Source: Heliocidaris erythrogramma | Lineage: Eukaryota; Echinodermata; Echinoidea; Camarodonta; Echinometridae | Assembly: GCA_025617745.1 (NCBI GenBank) | Contig: CM046869.1 | Location: 19,608,994 to 19,672,993, forward strand | Length of the DNA: 64,000 nucleotides | Direction: 5' to 3' | In this document: piece after piece, positions 36,232 to 48,628 of the stretch | How the letters are laid out: every line of letters starts with the position of its first letter | How positions within the stretch are numbered: the stretch's first letter is position 1 | Translations under genes and position numbers: made by a program | Notes under the pieces: model-generated | What the model was told of the DNA's origin: nothing | Database searches by the model: none | The model's input: the letters and a program-made list of their open reading frames with translations, nothing else

Positions 36232-36487
36232 GGGCTATCGGCACTAGGGCAATTAAGGTGATAAGGTTTAAAGATTTCAAGTGCATGCCACATTCTGGAG
36301 CACTAAATAGCTCAAAATTTCATGTTCTGTACAATTTTGCTTCTCAAAGTAATTGACTTTTTAGGAAATATTTTACACATTTCTATCAAATAACCTTGAA
36401 TATGGAATTTGTAAGAGACTTAAAGAGTGCAAAATTTCATTGAATTCCTGTGCTGAGGCCGAGTTGTCCCTAGTGCCGAGTTAGCCC
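36232..36487. mobile_element. MITE with GGGCTA...TCGGCACTAGGG ends, inside array 1
   Basis: GGGCTATCGGCACTAGGGCAA-type left end (first 20 bp) faces TTGTCCCTAGTGCCGAGTTA at the right. The array resumes on both sides. Length about 256 bp, no coding capacity. Confidence 0.7.
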
Positions 36488-37362
36488 GGATACACAGTAT
36501 CACGGTAAGAACACAAGTTGCAATAAGTTTTAACAAGCAAGCAAGCAAAGAAAAATTTATTAGTAACAAATACAACATTGAAGTAGTAATAACACTATCA
36601 TTTGTAAGAACACAAGTTGCAAAGTTTTAACTAGCTGGAATGCAAGCAAACAGAAAAAAGTGAATAAAACAAAAATAAAAGTGGTAAAAATAAATAATGA
36701 TAATTCCTTTTTTTTTAAAATACAAAAATGAAAGTAGTGATATCAGTATCTTTGTAAAAACACAAGTTGCAATAAGCTTTAACAAGCTTGCAAGCAAGGA
36801 GACAAATTTTGTAAAACCAAAACAAAAGTGAAAGGGCAGTGACAGTATCATTGTAAGAACACAAGTTGCAGCAAGTACTAATCAGCAAGCAAAGCAAAGT
36901 TATTAGTTACCAAAAACAAAATTGAAGTGGTTATAACAGTATTATGATAAAAACACAAATTGCAATAAGTTTCAACAATCAAACAAGCAAGCAGAAAAAA
37001 GATGTAGTAGTAACCAAGCAACATTGAATGTGTGATATCAATATTATAAGTAGTAATATATACAAACAAACCAAAATTATGAATGATAATAAGCAAACAA
37101 GAGGAAAAGAAGCTATTCTTTAAAAGAAAAAAACAATATTGAAGAGGTAATAACAGTATCATTATAAGAACACAAGTTGCAAGCAAGCAAGCAGAAAAAA
37201 GCAAGCAGAAAAGAAATTGTCACCAATACATAATTGAAGTTATATCATTTTCATTGTAAGAAAATAAATTGCAATAAGTACAACATGTAACAAGCAAGCA
37301 AGCAGAGGAAAAAAATATTAGTCACCCAAACAAAATTGAAATGGTAATAACAGCAGTGGCGG

Positions 37363-37421
37363 AGATATGTTATGCAATTCTATTCATGAAAAGAATTCCC
37401 TGCATATTTCCGCCCATGAAG
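37363..37421. mobile_element. Tiny inverted-repeat insertion inside array 1
   Basis: GGCGGAGATATG at the left and GCATATTTCCGCC at the right with AATTC inside make a hairpin of about 60 nt. It splits one minisatellite unit. Confidence 0.55.
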
Positions 37422-37439
37422 AACAGTATCATTGTAAGA

Positions 37440-37752
37440 ACACAAGTTACAATAGGTTTTAACAAGCAAACATGCAACCGACCAGAGAAAAAGTTATTTG
37501 TAACCAAAACATAAATGAAGAGATAATAACAGTATCATTGTAAGAACACAAGTTGCAATAGGTTTTAACAAGCAAACATGCAACCGACCAGAGAAAAAGT
37601 TATTTGTAACCAAAACATAAATGAAGAGATAATAACAGTATCATTGTAAGAACACAAGTTGCAATAGGTTTTAACAAGCAAACATGCAACCGACCAGAGA
37701 AAAAGTTATTTGTAACCAAAACATAAATGAAGAGATAATAACAGTATCATTG
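37440..37752. repeat. Three homogenised 108-bp copies within array 1
   Basis: Near identical units with CAAACATGCAACCGACCAGA and CATAAATGAAGAGATAATAA. Recent local expansion. Confidence 0.9.
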
Positions 37753-38310
37753 TAAGAACACAAGTTGCAATAAGTTTTAACAAACAAGGTTAAATGGCAA
37801 TAGCAGTATCAATGTAAGAACACAAGTTGCAATAAGTTTTAACAAACAAGGTTAAATGGTAATAACAGTATCAATGTAAGAACACAAGTTGCAATAAGTT
37901 TTAACAAACAAGGTTAAATGGTAATAACAGTATCAGTGTAAGAACACAAGTTGCAATAAGTTTTAACAAACAAGGTTAAATGGTAATAACAGTATCATTG
38001 TAGAAACACAAGTTGCAATAAGTTTTAACAAACAAGGTTAAATGGTAATAACAGTATCATTGTAGAAACACAAGTTGCAATAAGTTTTAACAAACAAGGT
38101 TAAATGGTAATAACAGTATCAATGTAAGAACACAAGTTGCAATAAGTTTTAACAAACAAGGTTAAATGGCAATAGCAGTATCAATGTAAGAACACAAGTT
38201 GCAATAAGTTTTGACAAGTGAGGTTAAATGGTAATAACAGTATCAATGTAAAAACACAAGTTGCATTGAATCTTTTAGCAAGCAGGAATAGTTATTGTAA
38301 CCAACATGAA
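37753..38310. repeat. Nine 62-bp units within array 1
   Basis: TAAGAACACAAGTTGCAATA starts at 37753, 37815, 37877, 37939, 38001, 38063, 38125, 38187 and 38249 (the last few diverge). Each unit is a shortened form of the about 100-bp unit, with ACAAACAAGGTTAAATGG in place of the CAAGCAAGC part. Confidence 0.92.
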
Positions 38311-38639
38311 TTGAAATGGTTAATTATAGTAACATCGTAAGAACACAAGTAACAATAAATACTTACAAAACAAGCAAACAAGCAAAGAAATTTTTGTCAG
38401 TAAGCAAAACAAAATAGGAGTGATAATAACAGTATTGTAAGAACACAAGTTGCAATAAGTCTTAAAAAACAAGCAAGCAAGCAAGCAAAGAACCTTTATT
38501 AGCAACCAAAACAACTTATAGAGGTACTTCATCCCTTTTGCAGCTCTGAATTTTGAAGTTGTGTGAGTATACAATAAATTACCAAAGAATTATGATTGGA
38601 AAACTTGTGTGGATATGAAAAGGATTGCAATTTGCTTTT

Positions 38640-40300
38640 AAGTAAGTGATACAGAGCAGAGGCGGCATTCCCTTGTTTCTCCTTCTGATAAATGCCCCTT
38701 TTCAAATCTGATAATTGCCTCCTAATCTCTCTAATAAGTGCCTTTTTCCCTTCTGATAAGTGCCCCTTTTTTCTTGATGATAAATGCCCCCTTTGTCTCC
38801 TTTTGATAAGTGCAATTTTACTTCAGATATGTGCCCCTTTTTATTTCTAATAAGTGTCTTTTTCCCTTCTGATAAGTGCCCCTTTTTTCTTGATGATAAA
38901 TGCCCCTTTTTCTCCTTCTGATAAATGCCCCCATTCTCTCTGTTAAGTGCCCTTTTTACTACTAACCCCCTCTTTTTAAAATCTGATAATTGCCTCCCCA
39001 TCTCTCTAATAAGTTCCTTTTCTCCTTCTGATAAGTACAATTTTACTTCAGATAGGTGCCACTTTTTGTTTCTAATAAGTGCTCTTTCCCCTTCTGATAA
39101 GTGCTCTTTTTTCTCCTTATGATAAATGCCCCTTTCTATCTGATAAATGCCCTTTTTACTACTAATCCCCTCTCTTCCATTCTAATAAGTGACCTTTCCC
39201 TTTCTGATAAATGCCCCTTTTCACATCTGATAATTGCCTACTTAACTCTTTAATAAGTGCCCTTTTCTCCTTCTGATAAGTGCAATTTTACTTCAGATAG
39301 GTGGCCCTTTTTGTTTCTAATAAGTGCCTTTTCCCTTTCTTATAAGTGCCTTTTTTCCCCTTCTGATAAATGCCCCTTTTTCTCGTTCTGATAAATGCCC
39401 CCTTTCTTTCTGTTAAGTGCCCCTTTTCAAATCTGATAATTGCCTCCCTAGCTCTCTAATAAGTGCCCTTTTATCTTTTTGATAGGTGCAATTTTAATTG
39501 GGATATGTACCCCTATTTCTTTTTAATAAGTGCCCTTTCCCCTTCTGATAAGTGCCCTTTTTTCTTTTTTCTCCTGATGATAATTGTCCCTTTTCAAATC
39601 TGATAATTGCCTCCTTATCTCTCTAATAAGTGCCCTTTCCCTTCTGATAAATGCCATTTTTTCGCCTTCTGTTAAATGCCATCATTCTCTCTGTTAAGTG
39701 CCCTTTTTACTACTAACCCCCTCTTTTCCTTTCTAATAAGTGCCCATTTTCTCCTTATGATATATGCCCCTATTTTCCCCTCCTGATAAATGCCCCTTTT
39801 CAAATCTTATAATTGCCTCTCTGATAAGTGCCCTTTTATCCTTTTGATAGGTGCTATTTTAATTCGGATATGTGCCCCTATTTCTTTTTAATAAGTGCCC
39901 TTTCCCCTTCTGATAAGTGCCCTTTTTTTCTCCTGATGATAAATGTCCCTTTTCAAATCTGATAATTGCCTCCTTATCTCTAGTAAGTGCCCTTTTCTCC
40001 TTCTGATAAGTGCAATTTTACATTGGATAGGTGCCCCTTTTTCTTCTAGTAAGTGCCCTTTCCCCTTCTAATAAGTGCCCCTATTTTTTTTCTAATTTGT
40101 GCCCTATTCTCCTTTGATACATGTAAGTGCATTTTTACTTCTGGTTGGTGCCCTCTTTCCCTTCTAATAAGTACCCACTTTCCCCTTCTGATAAGTGCCC
40201 CTTTCCTAATTTAATATGTGCATTTTTCCTCTTCTCATAAGTGCCCATTTTCACCTCTGATAAGCGCCCTTTCCTCTGATAAATGCTCCCTTTTATCATT
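38640..40300. repeat. TGATAAGTGCCCC minisatellite, about 27-bp unit
   Basis: About sixty degenerate copies of CTTCTGATAAGTGCCCCTTT. T/C-rich on the + strand, and long - strand frames within it are by-products. A longer periodicity is visible, with ATTTTACTTCAGATAGGTG and CAAATCTGATAATTGCC recurring every few hundred bases. Confidence 0.92.
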
Positions 40301-41339
40301 ATTTCCCACTGTTTCCCACTGTTTCTTACAAAAAGAGCCATATCTATAGCTTCAAAGAATCGGTGTGGCTTTAACAGGTACCTATATTACTACAACTACA
40401 CAGTCAGTCCGCAGTCCGTGCGAAAAGCGCTTCTTCTGCAGAACTCACATTCATGCCGGGGTGAGAATTATGTATATTCATGAGCAGAAGGGTATGGTAG
40501 AAAAATGCCAATGCCTGTTTCTGAACAGATTTTTACAATAAATGTCACAAATGAAAAAGGAATGATAATTCTACCAATTTCAACTTAAAACTGAGAAGAC
40601 TTTTTAAAATGAATAGACCATTTACGAGTGAAAATGAACGACGTAACCTTGACGAAAAAGGGTGAAAAAATATTGGTCAGATATCTTGCTGCAAGAAATT
40701 TTTAAAATCATTAGAATCGTGAAGAAATACTCTTTCAGAACTGACTAAAAAACTGAGGATTTGTGAGTTAGCGGTGATATTTCTCTGATAGGTCATTCAT
40801 GAGGAAGGGGGGTAATATTTGTTAATACTTCAGTTTCATCTTGGAAACCCAAGTTTTGCAGCAGAGAAAACTAAAATAGTCTTAAAATCACTGGTAAGTT
40901 GGCGATTGTTGATGATCTTTACATTGATTTTGGAGTACCTTTTACGCTATTGCAAGTTTTGCAACTGTGAATGTTTGACGGAACTGAAGTAACCAGCCAC
41001 AGCAGCGGCTGTGAGTATACCACCCTGTTGCACTCGGGGCAGCGTACCGGACATTCACCTTTCAGTGGCTTTCACTTCGACAAATACATTTTGCTGCAAA
41101 ATTATTTTCAATTCATTTTTAGCGCCAATATTCCAACTCAACGATCATCGACATCAATTAGCTTTTAAAACTTTAAACCAGTCAGGAGTTAAGAGGAAGC
41201 AAATAGAGGCTAAAATTGCTTCCCCAAAAGTTCGAAATTTCATCATTTTTGGAGGGGAAAAAAGATATCCAAATCCGATCGAATATAGTAATGTTATATA
41301 TACCAAAATAAAGAGGGAAATATCATGAAGAAGTTCCTC
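40300..41339. other. No gene recognised
   Basis: Non-repetitive sequence between arrays; no supported exon. Short open frames only. Confidence 0.5.
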
Positions 41340-41349
41340 TACCATAACC

Positions 41350-41701
41350 ATGTGGAGGTGTTGTGGATCAGTGGATAAGTCCCGGCCTGTGAACCACGAG
41401 GTCCGGGGTTCGAATCCCACCGAAGCACTAGCGTCCTTTGGCAAGACGTTAATCTACATTTGCCACTCTCCACCCAGGTGTTAAATGGGTACCCGGTAGG
41501 ATGGCGAAAGTTAATGTCGTTTGCTTAGCATGTGAGCGTCACTGTACTGCCCATTGCTGGAATGCTCCCCAGGAGTGGAGAATGTGCATACAATGTGTGC
41601 GGGCGTGCCAGAATCCAATGACCGGGGTAATAATATATATTGAGCGCTTTGGGCCACTTTGGGAAAGGCGCTTTATAAATGCCAGGTATTATTATTATTA
41701 T
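41350..41701 (+). mobile_element. Full-length tRNA-derived SINE with target-site duplication
   Basis: Flanked by a direct repeat of TACCATAACC (41340-41349 and 41702-41711). The tRNA-like head has box A near 41363-41380 (TGGATCAGTGGATAAGTC) and box B GGTTCGAATCC at 41407-41417. The body carries CCTTTGGCAAGACGTTAATC and CCACTCTCCACCCAGGTG. The tail GAAAGGCGCTTTATAAATGC precedes (ATT)n. It is the reference copy for the two - strand copies near 7.6-8.0 kb. Confidence 0.92.
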
Positions 41702-41711
41702 TACCATAACC

Positions 41712-42721
41712 GAACAATTTCTGCATTATTTTCGTTTGAGATACCTTCTTGACCCCTTGCAAATATCTCGCCAAATCTCACGCTGTCTCGTTTTGCGAGA
41801 CTCGATATCCAGTGAAGAGGAAATCAACGTAGGAATCGGCATTTTGGCTCATTAACGCACGGGCTGCAGACTGACTGTACAATGTAAGACAGTGGAGCTG
41901 GAGGCAAGAGGGGCATAATGCATAACCCCTCCCCCCCCCCCCCAAGCGAAGGATTTCTCATTCCGCTTGCTCGAATGTGCCCATAATTACACCAAGTAAG
42001 GGCATTATTTTCTTAAAATTTCCCCAAAACTCGCTCGCTAGCTCTTATGATACATAATGAAATCAAGCATATCTCATAAAGTATGTTGATATTGATGTAA
42101 TCATAAAGAAAAAACAACAGGGTTTTTAATGTACAAATTAAAAGATCATTCAACATTCCCTCAAATTAATTTGCTGTTGTCATCTTCATTATATCGCTGT
42201 AAATAATGCACAAACAAAGGACTTCAGCATTAGCAAAAAGTCTGAAAATTAAATCATTAGGAAAGCTGAAACAGTGCCCATAACCACAAAAAAGGAAGAA
42301 GATGATGCTTCATCATGTATTAATCATGTAAATTAGACTGCAGGGTAATACCAATGTCACAATATTGTCCTTTTTTCACTTTATGTTCACCCATTGTAGG
42401 TGCCCCTTTTTTGCTGGTGCTCCCCCCCCCCACCCCCACCCCCACTTTCAAAGACACTCCGCTACCCCTGAAGTGATAAGAACAATTTGGTTACACTTAA
42501 TTTTTTTTTTTTTTTTAATTGCGAAATTAAAAAATTATTTTTTGACCATTACTATGTACTTGCATTGATTTCTGAATAGCTCCCTCTACGACAAAAGCTT
42601 CCAAGATTTTCATTTCTTACAAAGGATTTTATAGAAATTTCATAGGCAGTACCTACAGGATGTGTACTAAACCTGTGCAAACTTTTGCAGAATTCTGTGT
42701 AAGTCTGCCATAGGGATGAAG
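41712..42721. other. No gene recognised
   Basis: Includes C-runs at 41931-41943 and 42422-42445 and T-rich tracts. No supported exon. Confidence 0.5.
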
Positions 42722-43899
42722 TACATTTAAGTGATAATAAGTGTATCATTGTAAAAACCCAAGTTGCAATAAGCTTTGGCAAACTTGCAAGCAAGCTGAC
42801 AATTTTGGGTTTGCCAAAACAAATGTGAAAGCTAGGGCAGTGACAGTATCGTTGTAAGAACGCAAGTTGCCTTAAATTGTAACAAGCAAGCAAGGAAGCA
42901 GAGAAAAGGCTCTTTGTAACCAACACAAAATTAGAACGACAAACTTAAAGCAGTATCCTTGTAAGGATGCTAAATGCAATAAGTTTTAATAAGCAAACAA
43001 GCAGGAAGAGAAAAGGATCTTTGTAACCAAAACAAAGAGTGGCAATAACAGTATCATAAATAATAAGGTTTAACGAGCAAGCATGCAAAAGTTATTAGCA
43101 ACCATAACAATAGTGAAGTGGCGATAACAGTTATCATCGTAAGAACAGTAAGGGTTAGCAAGCAAGAAAATGGGGGGGGGGGGGGGAGATTAGCAAGCAA
43201 AGCAAAATTTAAGTGATAATAACAGGATCATTGAAAGAACACAATTTGCAATAAATACTAACAAGCAAGCAAGTAAGCAGACAGAAAAAGTTATTTGTAA
43301 CCGAAAACAAAAATGAAGGGTATAACAATATCATTGTCAAAATACTAATTGCAATAAGTTTTAACGAGCAGCATGCAAAAGTTATTAGCAACCATAACAA
43401 TAGTGAAGTGGTGATAACCGTTATCATTGTAAGAACGCTAGTTCCAGTAAGGGTTAACAAGCAAGAAAATGGGGTTTAAAACAATTAGCAAGCAAAGCAA
43501 AATTGAAGTGATGATTAAAGTATCATTGTAATAACACAATTTGCAATAAGTACTAACAAGCTAAAAAGTAAGCTAACAGAAAAAGTTATTTGTAACCAAA
43601 ACAAACATGATGGGTTATAACAGTATCATTGGAAGATCAAAAGCTGCAATAAGTACTAACAAGCAAGCAAGCTAGCAGAAATAGTTATTTGTAACCAAAA
43701 GAAAAATGAAGATCATGATGAATTAACAGTATCATTGTAAGAACACAAGTTTCAGTAAGTTTAACGAGCAAGCAAGCAACCAGAAAAAAGCTACTAGTAA
43801 CCAAAAGTAAAGTTAAAGTGGCGATAACAGTATCATTGTAAAATCACCGTAACAAGCAAGAAAGCAGAGAAAAAATGTCAGCACCAAAACAAAACTTCA

Positions 43900-44610
43900 A
43901 TCATAATAACGGTATCATTGTAAGATCACAGGTGGCAATAAGTTTTTAATAAGCAAGCAAACAAGGAGAACAATTTTGTTAACACCCCAAACAAAGTTGA
44001 AGTAGTAATAATAGTATCGTTGTAGATACACAATTTGCAATAAGTACAAGCAAGCAGAGAAAAGGAATTTATTAGCAATCATAATAACGGTATCATGGTA
44101 AGATCACAAGTTGCGTTAAGTTTTTAATAAGCAAGCAAACAAGCAGAACAGTTTTGTTAACAGCCCAAACAAAGTTGAAGTAGTAATAATAGTATCGTTG
44201 TAGATACACAATTTGCAATAAGTACAAGCGAGCAAGCAGAGAAAAAAAAGTTATTAGCAATCATAATAACGGTATCATGGTAAGATCACAAGTTGCAATA
44301 TGTTTTTAATAAGCAAGCAAACAAGCAAAACACTTTTGTTAACCAGCCCAAACAAAGTTGAAGTAGTAATAATCGTATCGTTGTAGATACACAATTTGCA
44401 ATAAGTACAAGCAAGCAAGCAGAGAAAAAAAAGTTATTAGCAATCATAATAACGGTATCATTGTAAGATCACAAGTTGCGTTAAGTTTTTAATAAGCAAG
44501 CAAACAAGCAGAACACTTTTGTTAACAGCCCAAACAAAGTTGAAGTAGTAATAATAGTATCGTTGTTGATACACAATTTGCAATAAGTACAAGCAAGCAA
44601 GCAAGCAGAG
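43900..44610. repeat. Higher-order repeat of about 182 bp in array 2
   Basis: Two adjacent units amplified together: ATAATAACGGTATCAT recurs with the GGTATC at 43911, 44089, 44271 and 44454. Each is followed by TTTTTAATAAGCAAGCAAAC and then TATCGTTGTAGATACACAAT. Confidence 0.88.
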
Positions 44611-44919
44611 AAAAAAAATTATTAGCAACAAAACTGAAACTGTAATAACACAAGTTGCAATAAGTTTTAAGAAGCAAGCAGGCAACCAAAGAAAAAGTTA
44701 TTAGGAACCCAAACAATATTGAAGTGGCAATAACAGTGTCATTGTAAGAACACAAGTTTCAATAAGTACTAACAAGCAAGCAAGCAGACAAAAAGTTATT
44801 TGTAACCAAAACAGAAATGGAAGGGTAATAACAGTATCGTTTAAAGAACACAAGTTGCAATCAGTTTTAACATGCAATCAAGCCATGAAAAAAAAGTCAT
44901 TAGTAACCAAAAACAAAAT

Positions 44920-45330
44920 GGTAATAACACTATCGGTGTAAGCACACAAGTTGCAATAAGTCTTACAGATAAATAGATGCAAAAAGTTATGAGTCACCAA
45001 AACCCCCAAACTCTGATCACATTAAATTTGCATGAATGATTTAACCAAAATGTCTATCCCCCTGTAGGTTCGGGGTTAAGAATAGGCCTAACGTATCTCC
45101 TGCCTGTCGTAAAAGGCGACTAATAGGAGCCAAACATTCTACCCAACTAAATTTAATTTATGATACTTAAACGATCTTGATATTTCTATATAGAATTCAA
45201 TGTAATATGATTTTGGTGGGATTTAAAGTGAAATATGAAGACAAAAGAATTAACAAAAGTAGTTGGTAAGCATATACATGTTTTGAAAAAGGAACACATA
45301 TGTAAGTTGAAGGACAGAAGTTGCAATGAG
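44920..45330. repeat. Duplicated block, copy 1
   Basis: Matches 47190-47560 in order: TCTTACAGATAAATAGATGC, CCCCCAAACTCTGATCACAT, GTAGGTTCGGGGTTAAGAAT, TGTCGTAAAAGGCGACTAA, then AAAAAGGAACACA. The GTCGTAAAAGGCGACTAA part looks like the conserved core of an old interspersed element. Confidence 0.8.
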
Positions 45331-45971
45331 TATTAACAAGAAAGCAAGCAGAGAAATGTTATTAGCAACCCAAACAATATAGAAGTGGCAAAACAGTGTC
45401 ATTGTAAGAACACAAGTTGCAATAAGTTTTACAATCAAGCAAACAAGATGAAGAAAAGTTATTACCACCCAAAACAAAATTGAAGGGGGTAATAACACCA
45501 TTATTGTAAGAACACAATTTGAAATTGGTTCTAACAATCAAGCAGAGAAAAAGTTTATTAACAACCAAAACATGATTGAAGTGGCAATAACAGTATCATT
45601 AAAAGAACACAGCTTTTGATAAGTAATAACAAGCAAGCAAGTAAGCAGAAAACAAAGTTATTTCTAACCAAAACAAAATTGAAGTGGTAATACCAGTATC
45701 ATTAGAAGAATGCAAGTAGCAATAGGTTTTAACAAGCAAGCAGAGGGGGAAATAGCACCCAAATCGAAATTTGATTGGTAATAGCAGTATCCTTATAATA
45801 ATAATAATAATGATTCATATTGTTTAAAATGTACTTAATTAACTCTGTAGAGTGCTCTAGGTGCAGAGTAGGATGAAGAAATACAGAAAGAATAAAGTAG
45901 AAATACAAGAGAAGAATATAATAATTAAAGGGACGCATTGAACAAGTACATGGAAGTTTTGAACAAATCTG

Positions 45972-46209
45972 CACTGCAAAAACTGGGGTGTTAAAACTGA
46001 CACCAGTTGGTGTTAATAGAGGACCACACCCTAGGGTGTTAAAATTACACCCCAGAGTTTCAACATAACACCAAAGAGTGTTAAATAACACCCAAAGGTG
46101 TTGTAATAACAGCACTGGGTGTTGATTTAACATCACAGATTTAACACCGGTGTAAAATGACTGGTGTGGTCCTCTATGTACACCAGTTAACACCACAGTT
46201 TTTGCTGTG
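45972..46209. mobile_element. MITE with CACTGCAAAAACTG ends and GGTGTTAA inner repeats
   Basis: CACTGCAAAAACTG at the left faces CAGTTTTTGCTGTG at the right. Inside, GGTGTTAA and its complement TTAACACC alternate repeatedly, and GAGGACCACACC faces GGTGTGGTCCTC. About 238 bp. Confidence 0.8.
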
Positions 46210-46470
46210 TGGAGAATTGCAATTTCTAATAACTAAAGGTAGGTCATTCCATAAAGGCTCATCCCCCAATGTTTTGTAGAGAAGCAGAGTTGGATGAACG
46301 TAAATTTCTGACAGAAGTGTATTTGCGAACTAGGCTTACATATTACGAAGAGGAGCAGAACCCTTGACGCAAAAGAAAACAAGTAGTAAAATATTTAAAA
46401 GAATGTGACTTTCTGACTTGAAACAAGTGGAGTGATTACAGAGTAGCGGTGATATGAATGTGTTTCTTAT

Positions 46471-46648
46471 GGGGTGTTGCAAGAAAGTTGCGATTGATTG
46501 CAAGTTGCAACTGATCGGTACTGACCAATCAAAATCATTGTTGCAAGCGCATCTTCTTGAATTGGTAGACCTGGCCTGAACCATTCAGAATAGTTGTTCT
46601 AATTTGCTTTACAATTTGCAATTGATTGCAACCTTCTTGCAACACCCC
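46471..46648. mobile_element. MITE with GGGGTGTTGCAAGAA ends
   Basis: GGGGTGTTGCAAGAAAGTTG, then ATTGATTGCAA, at the left; TTGCAATTGATTGCAACC, then TTCTTGCAACACCCC, at the right. About 178 bp; no coding capacity. Confidence 0.8.
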
Positions 46649-46869
46649 ATTAGACAGGGTAACAATGCCTGCTGCTGCATTGTGCGCTCCGAAAATCAAG
46701 CCGTTAAGCAAATCAAAGCATGAAATAATTTCTCTGTAGCCGATTTAGTTAAGTATTTTCTGATGAACCCATTAATATTACAAAGTTGGTACCTCACTGA
46801 TATACAAATACTGAAAATTTGATGAGACATTTTCATGCTGTAGTCTAACAATATTCCAAGTTTGCGACA

Positions 46870-48100
46870 AGTTTGGGACACAAAGTTGCAATAAGTACAA
46901 ATAAGCAAGCAAGCAGAAAATAAGTTATGAGCAACCATAACAATATCGAAGTGGCAATAACACTGTCATAAGAACACATGTTTTAATAATTACTAACAAG
47001 CAAGCAAGTTGCAATAACTTTTTTAACAAGCAATCAAGCCAGCAAAAAAAAAAAGTCTTTAGTACAAAACAAAAATGAAGGGGTAATAACAGTATCATTT
47101 CAGGAACACAAGTTGCAATACCTTTTTTAACAAGCAATCAAGCCAGCAAAAAAAAAAATTCTTCAGTAACCAAAACAAAATTGAAGTGGTAATAACAGTA
47201 TCACTGTAAGCACTCAAGATGCAATAAGTCTTACAGATAAATAGATGCTAAAAGTTATGAGTCACCAAACCCCCCAAACTCTGATCACATTAAATTTGCA
47301 TGAATGACATTTGTCTTTGCCCCTGTAGGTTCGGGGTTAAGAATAGGCCTAACGTATCTCCTGCGTGTCGTAAAAGGCGACTAAAAGGAGCCAAACACTG
47401 CCCAGCTAAATTTAATTTATGATACTTGCATGATATTTCATGATAGAATTCATTGTAATATGATTTTGGTAAAATATGAAGGAAAAAAAATCAGCAAAAG
47501 TAATTGGTAAGCACATACATATTTTGAAAAAGGAACACAAATGTAATTTGAAGAACACAAGTTGCAATAAGTACTTACAAACAATCAAGCAAGCTGAGAA
47601 AAATGTATTAGTAACAACAAAATTAAACTGATAACAACAGTATAGTAAGAACACAGGTTGCAATAAGTCTTAACAAACAAGCAAGTAAGCAAAGAAACGT
47701 TATTAACCAAAAGTGAAAGGGCAGTGACAGTAGCGTAAGAACACACAAGTTGCAATTAATTTTAACAAGCAAGCAGAGAAAAGCTTCTTTTTAACCAAAA
47801 CAAAATTGAAGTTGTAGTAACAGTATCATTGTAAGAACACAAGTTGCAATAAGTTTTAACAAGCAGGTAGGTGGAAAAAAAAAGTTATTAGCAACCAAAA
47901 CAAAATCGAGGTGATAATAGTAGTATCATTTAACAACACAAAGTGCAATAAATTCAACAAGCAAGAAACCAAGCAGAGAAAATTTATTAGCAATCTAAAC
48001 AAAATTGAAGTGGAATTAAACAGGATCATCTTAACAACACAAGTTCCAATAAGTTTTGAAAGGCAAGCAAGCAAGCAAGGATAACTTCTGTAATCAAGAT
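46870..48100. repeat. CAAGCAAG minisatellite array 3
   Basis: Same family as arrays 1 and 2, more diverged, with a duplicated ACAAGCAATCAAGCCAGC segment at about 47030 and 47130. Confidence 0.88.
47190..47560. repeat. Duplicated block, copy 2
   Basis: Second copy of 44920-45330, about 2.27 kb downstream and same strand, with TATCTCCTGCGTGTCGTAAA and TTCATTGTAATATGATTTTG shared apart from single changes. Confidence 0.8.
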
Positions 48101-48265
48101 GAAGAAACATAATGTCTCAAGGGGAAAAAAATCTGCTAATAAGCTAATCCAAACCATATAAATGATAAATAGAAACAGTTTCAGGCGTAATAAGATTTTT
48201 TTTTTCTTTTATGGCTAAGTTAACACTGCAAATAAGAATTTAAAAACGTAAAATTGTACAAAGGA

Positions 48266-48350
48266 GCAACTATGAGGGAAGGGTAAGCTCATAAGATATG
48301 GATATATTGGATGTTTCTATAAGACATACATCTAGTATGTACAACTGATA
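48266..48350 (+). ncRNA. Hairpin-family fragment (5' half only)
   Basis: GCAACTATGAGGGAAGGGTA and ATAAGATATGGATATATTGG match the 5' half of the hairpin family described at 48629, but no matching 3' arm follows. Probably a decayed copy. Confidence 0.3.
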
Positions 48351-48628
48351 ATTTTTCTATCAGTGGTAGATATGAACAGACTTGAGGCAAAAGTTGAAAG
48401 TGTAATTAAAAAAAAAAAATACATTTGTATTTTCTTATGACCCCATTAATATTACAGGTTGGTACCTCACTGAAATACAAATACTGAAAATACGATGAGA
48501 CGTTGTCATGCTGCAGTCTAACAATATTCCAAGGTTGCGACAAGTTTGGGACACAAAAAAATAGAGGTCGGAACATTTGTAATATGTGGCTAACTTAACA
48601 CTGCATGTGAAGAAAAACGATCAACAGG

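Larger units (their letters stand above)
35735..38525. repeat. CAAGCAAG minisatellite array 1, about 100-bp unit
   Basis: The core reads GTAAGAACACAAGTTGCAAT, then AAGTTTTAACAAGCAAGCAA, then AGTTATTAGTAACCAAAAC, then AATTGAAGTGGTAATAACAG. Many diverged copies. Local homogenised blocks are listed separately. The same unit returns at 42722-45780 and 46870-48100. Confidence 0.9.
42722..45780. repeat. CAAGCAAG minisatellite array 2
   Basis: Same unit family as 35735-38525, with AGTATCATTGTAAGAACACA, TTGCAATAAGT and AACAAGCAAGCAAGC. Contains a higher-order block at 43900-44610 and a non-minisatellite insert at about 45000-45290 that recurs at 47280-47540. Confidence 0.9.
45780..46869. other. Non-satellite segment with two MITEs
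   Basis: Separates arrays 2 and 3. Apart from the MITEs listed separately, no gene was recognised. Confidence 0.5.

Noticed and set aside
38702..39040. 112-codon Lys/Gly-rich frame on the - strand
   Set aside because: By-product of the TGATAAGTGCCCC minisatellite.
35870..48110. Many Leu/Cys-rich open frames on the - strand
   Set aside because: They are translations of the CAAGCAAG minisatellite; the unit length is not kept to multiples of three and frames break constantly.
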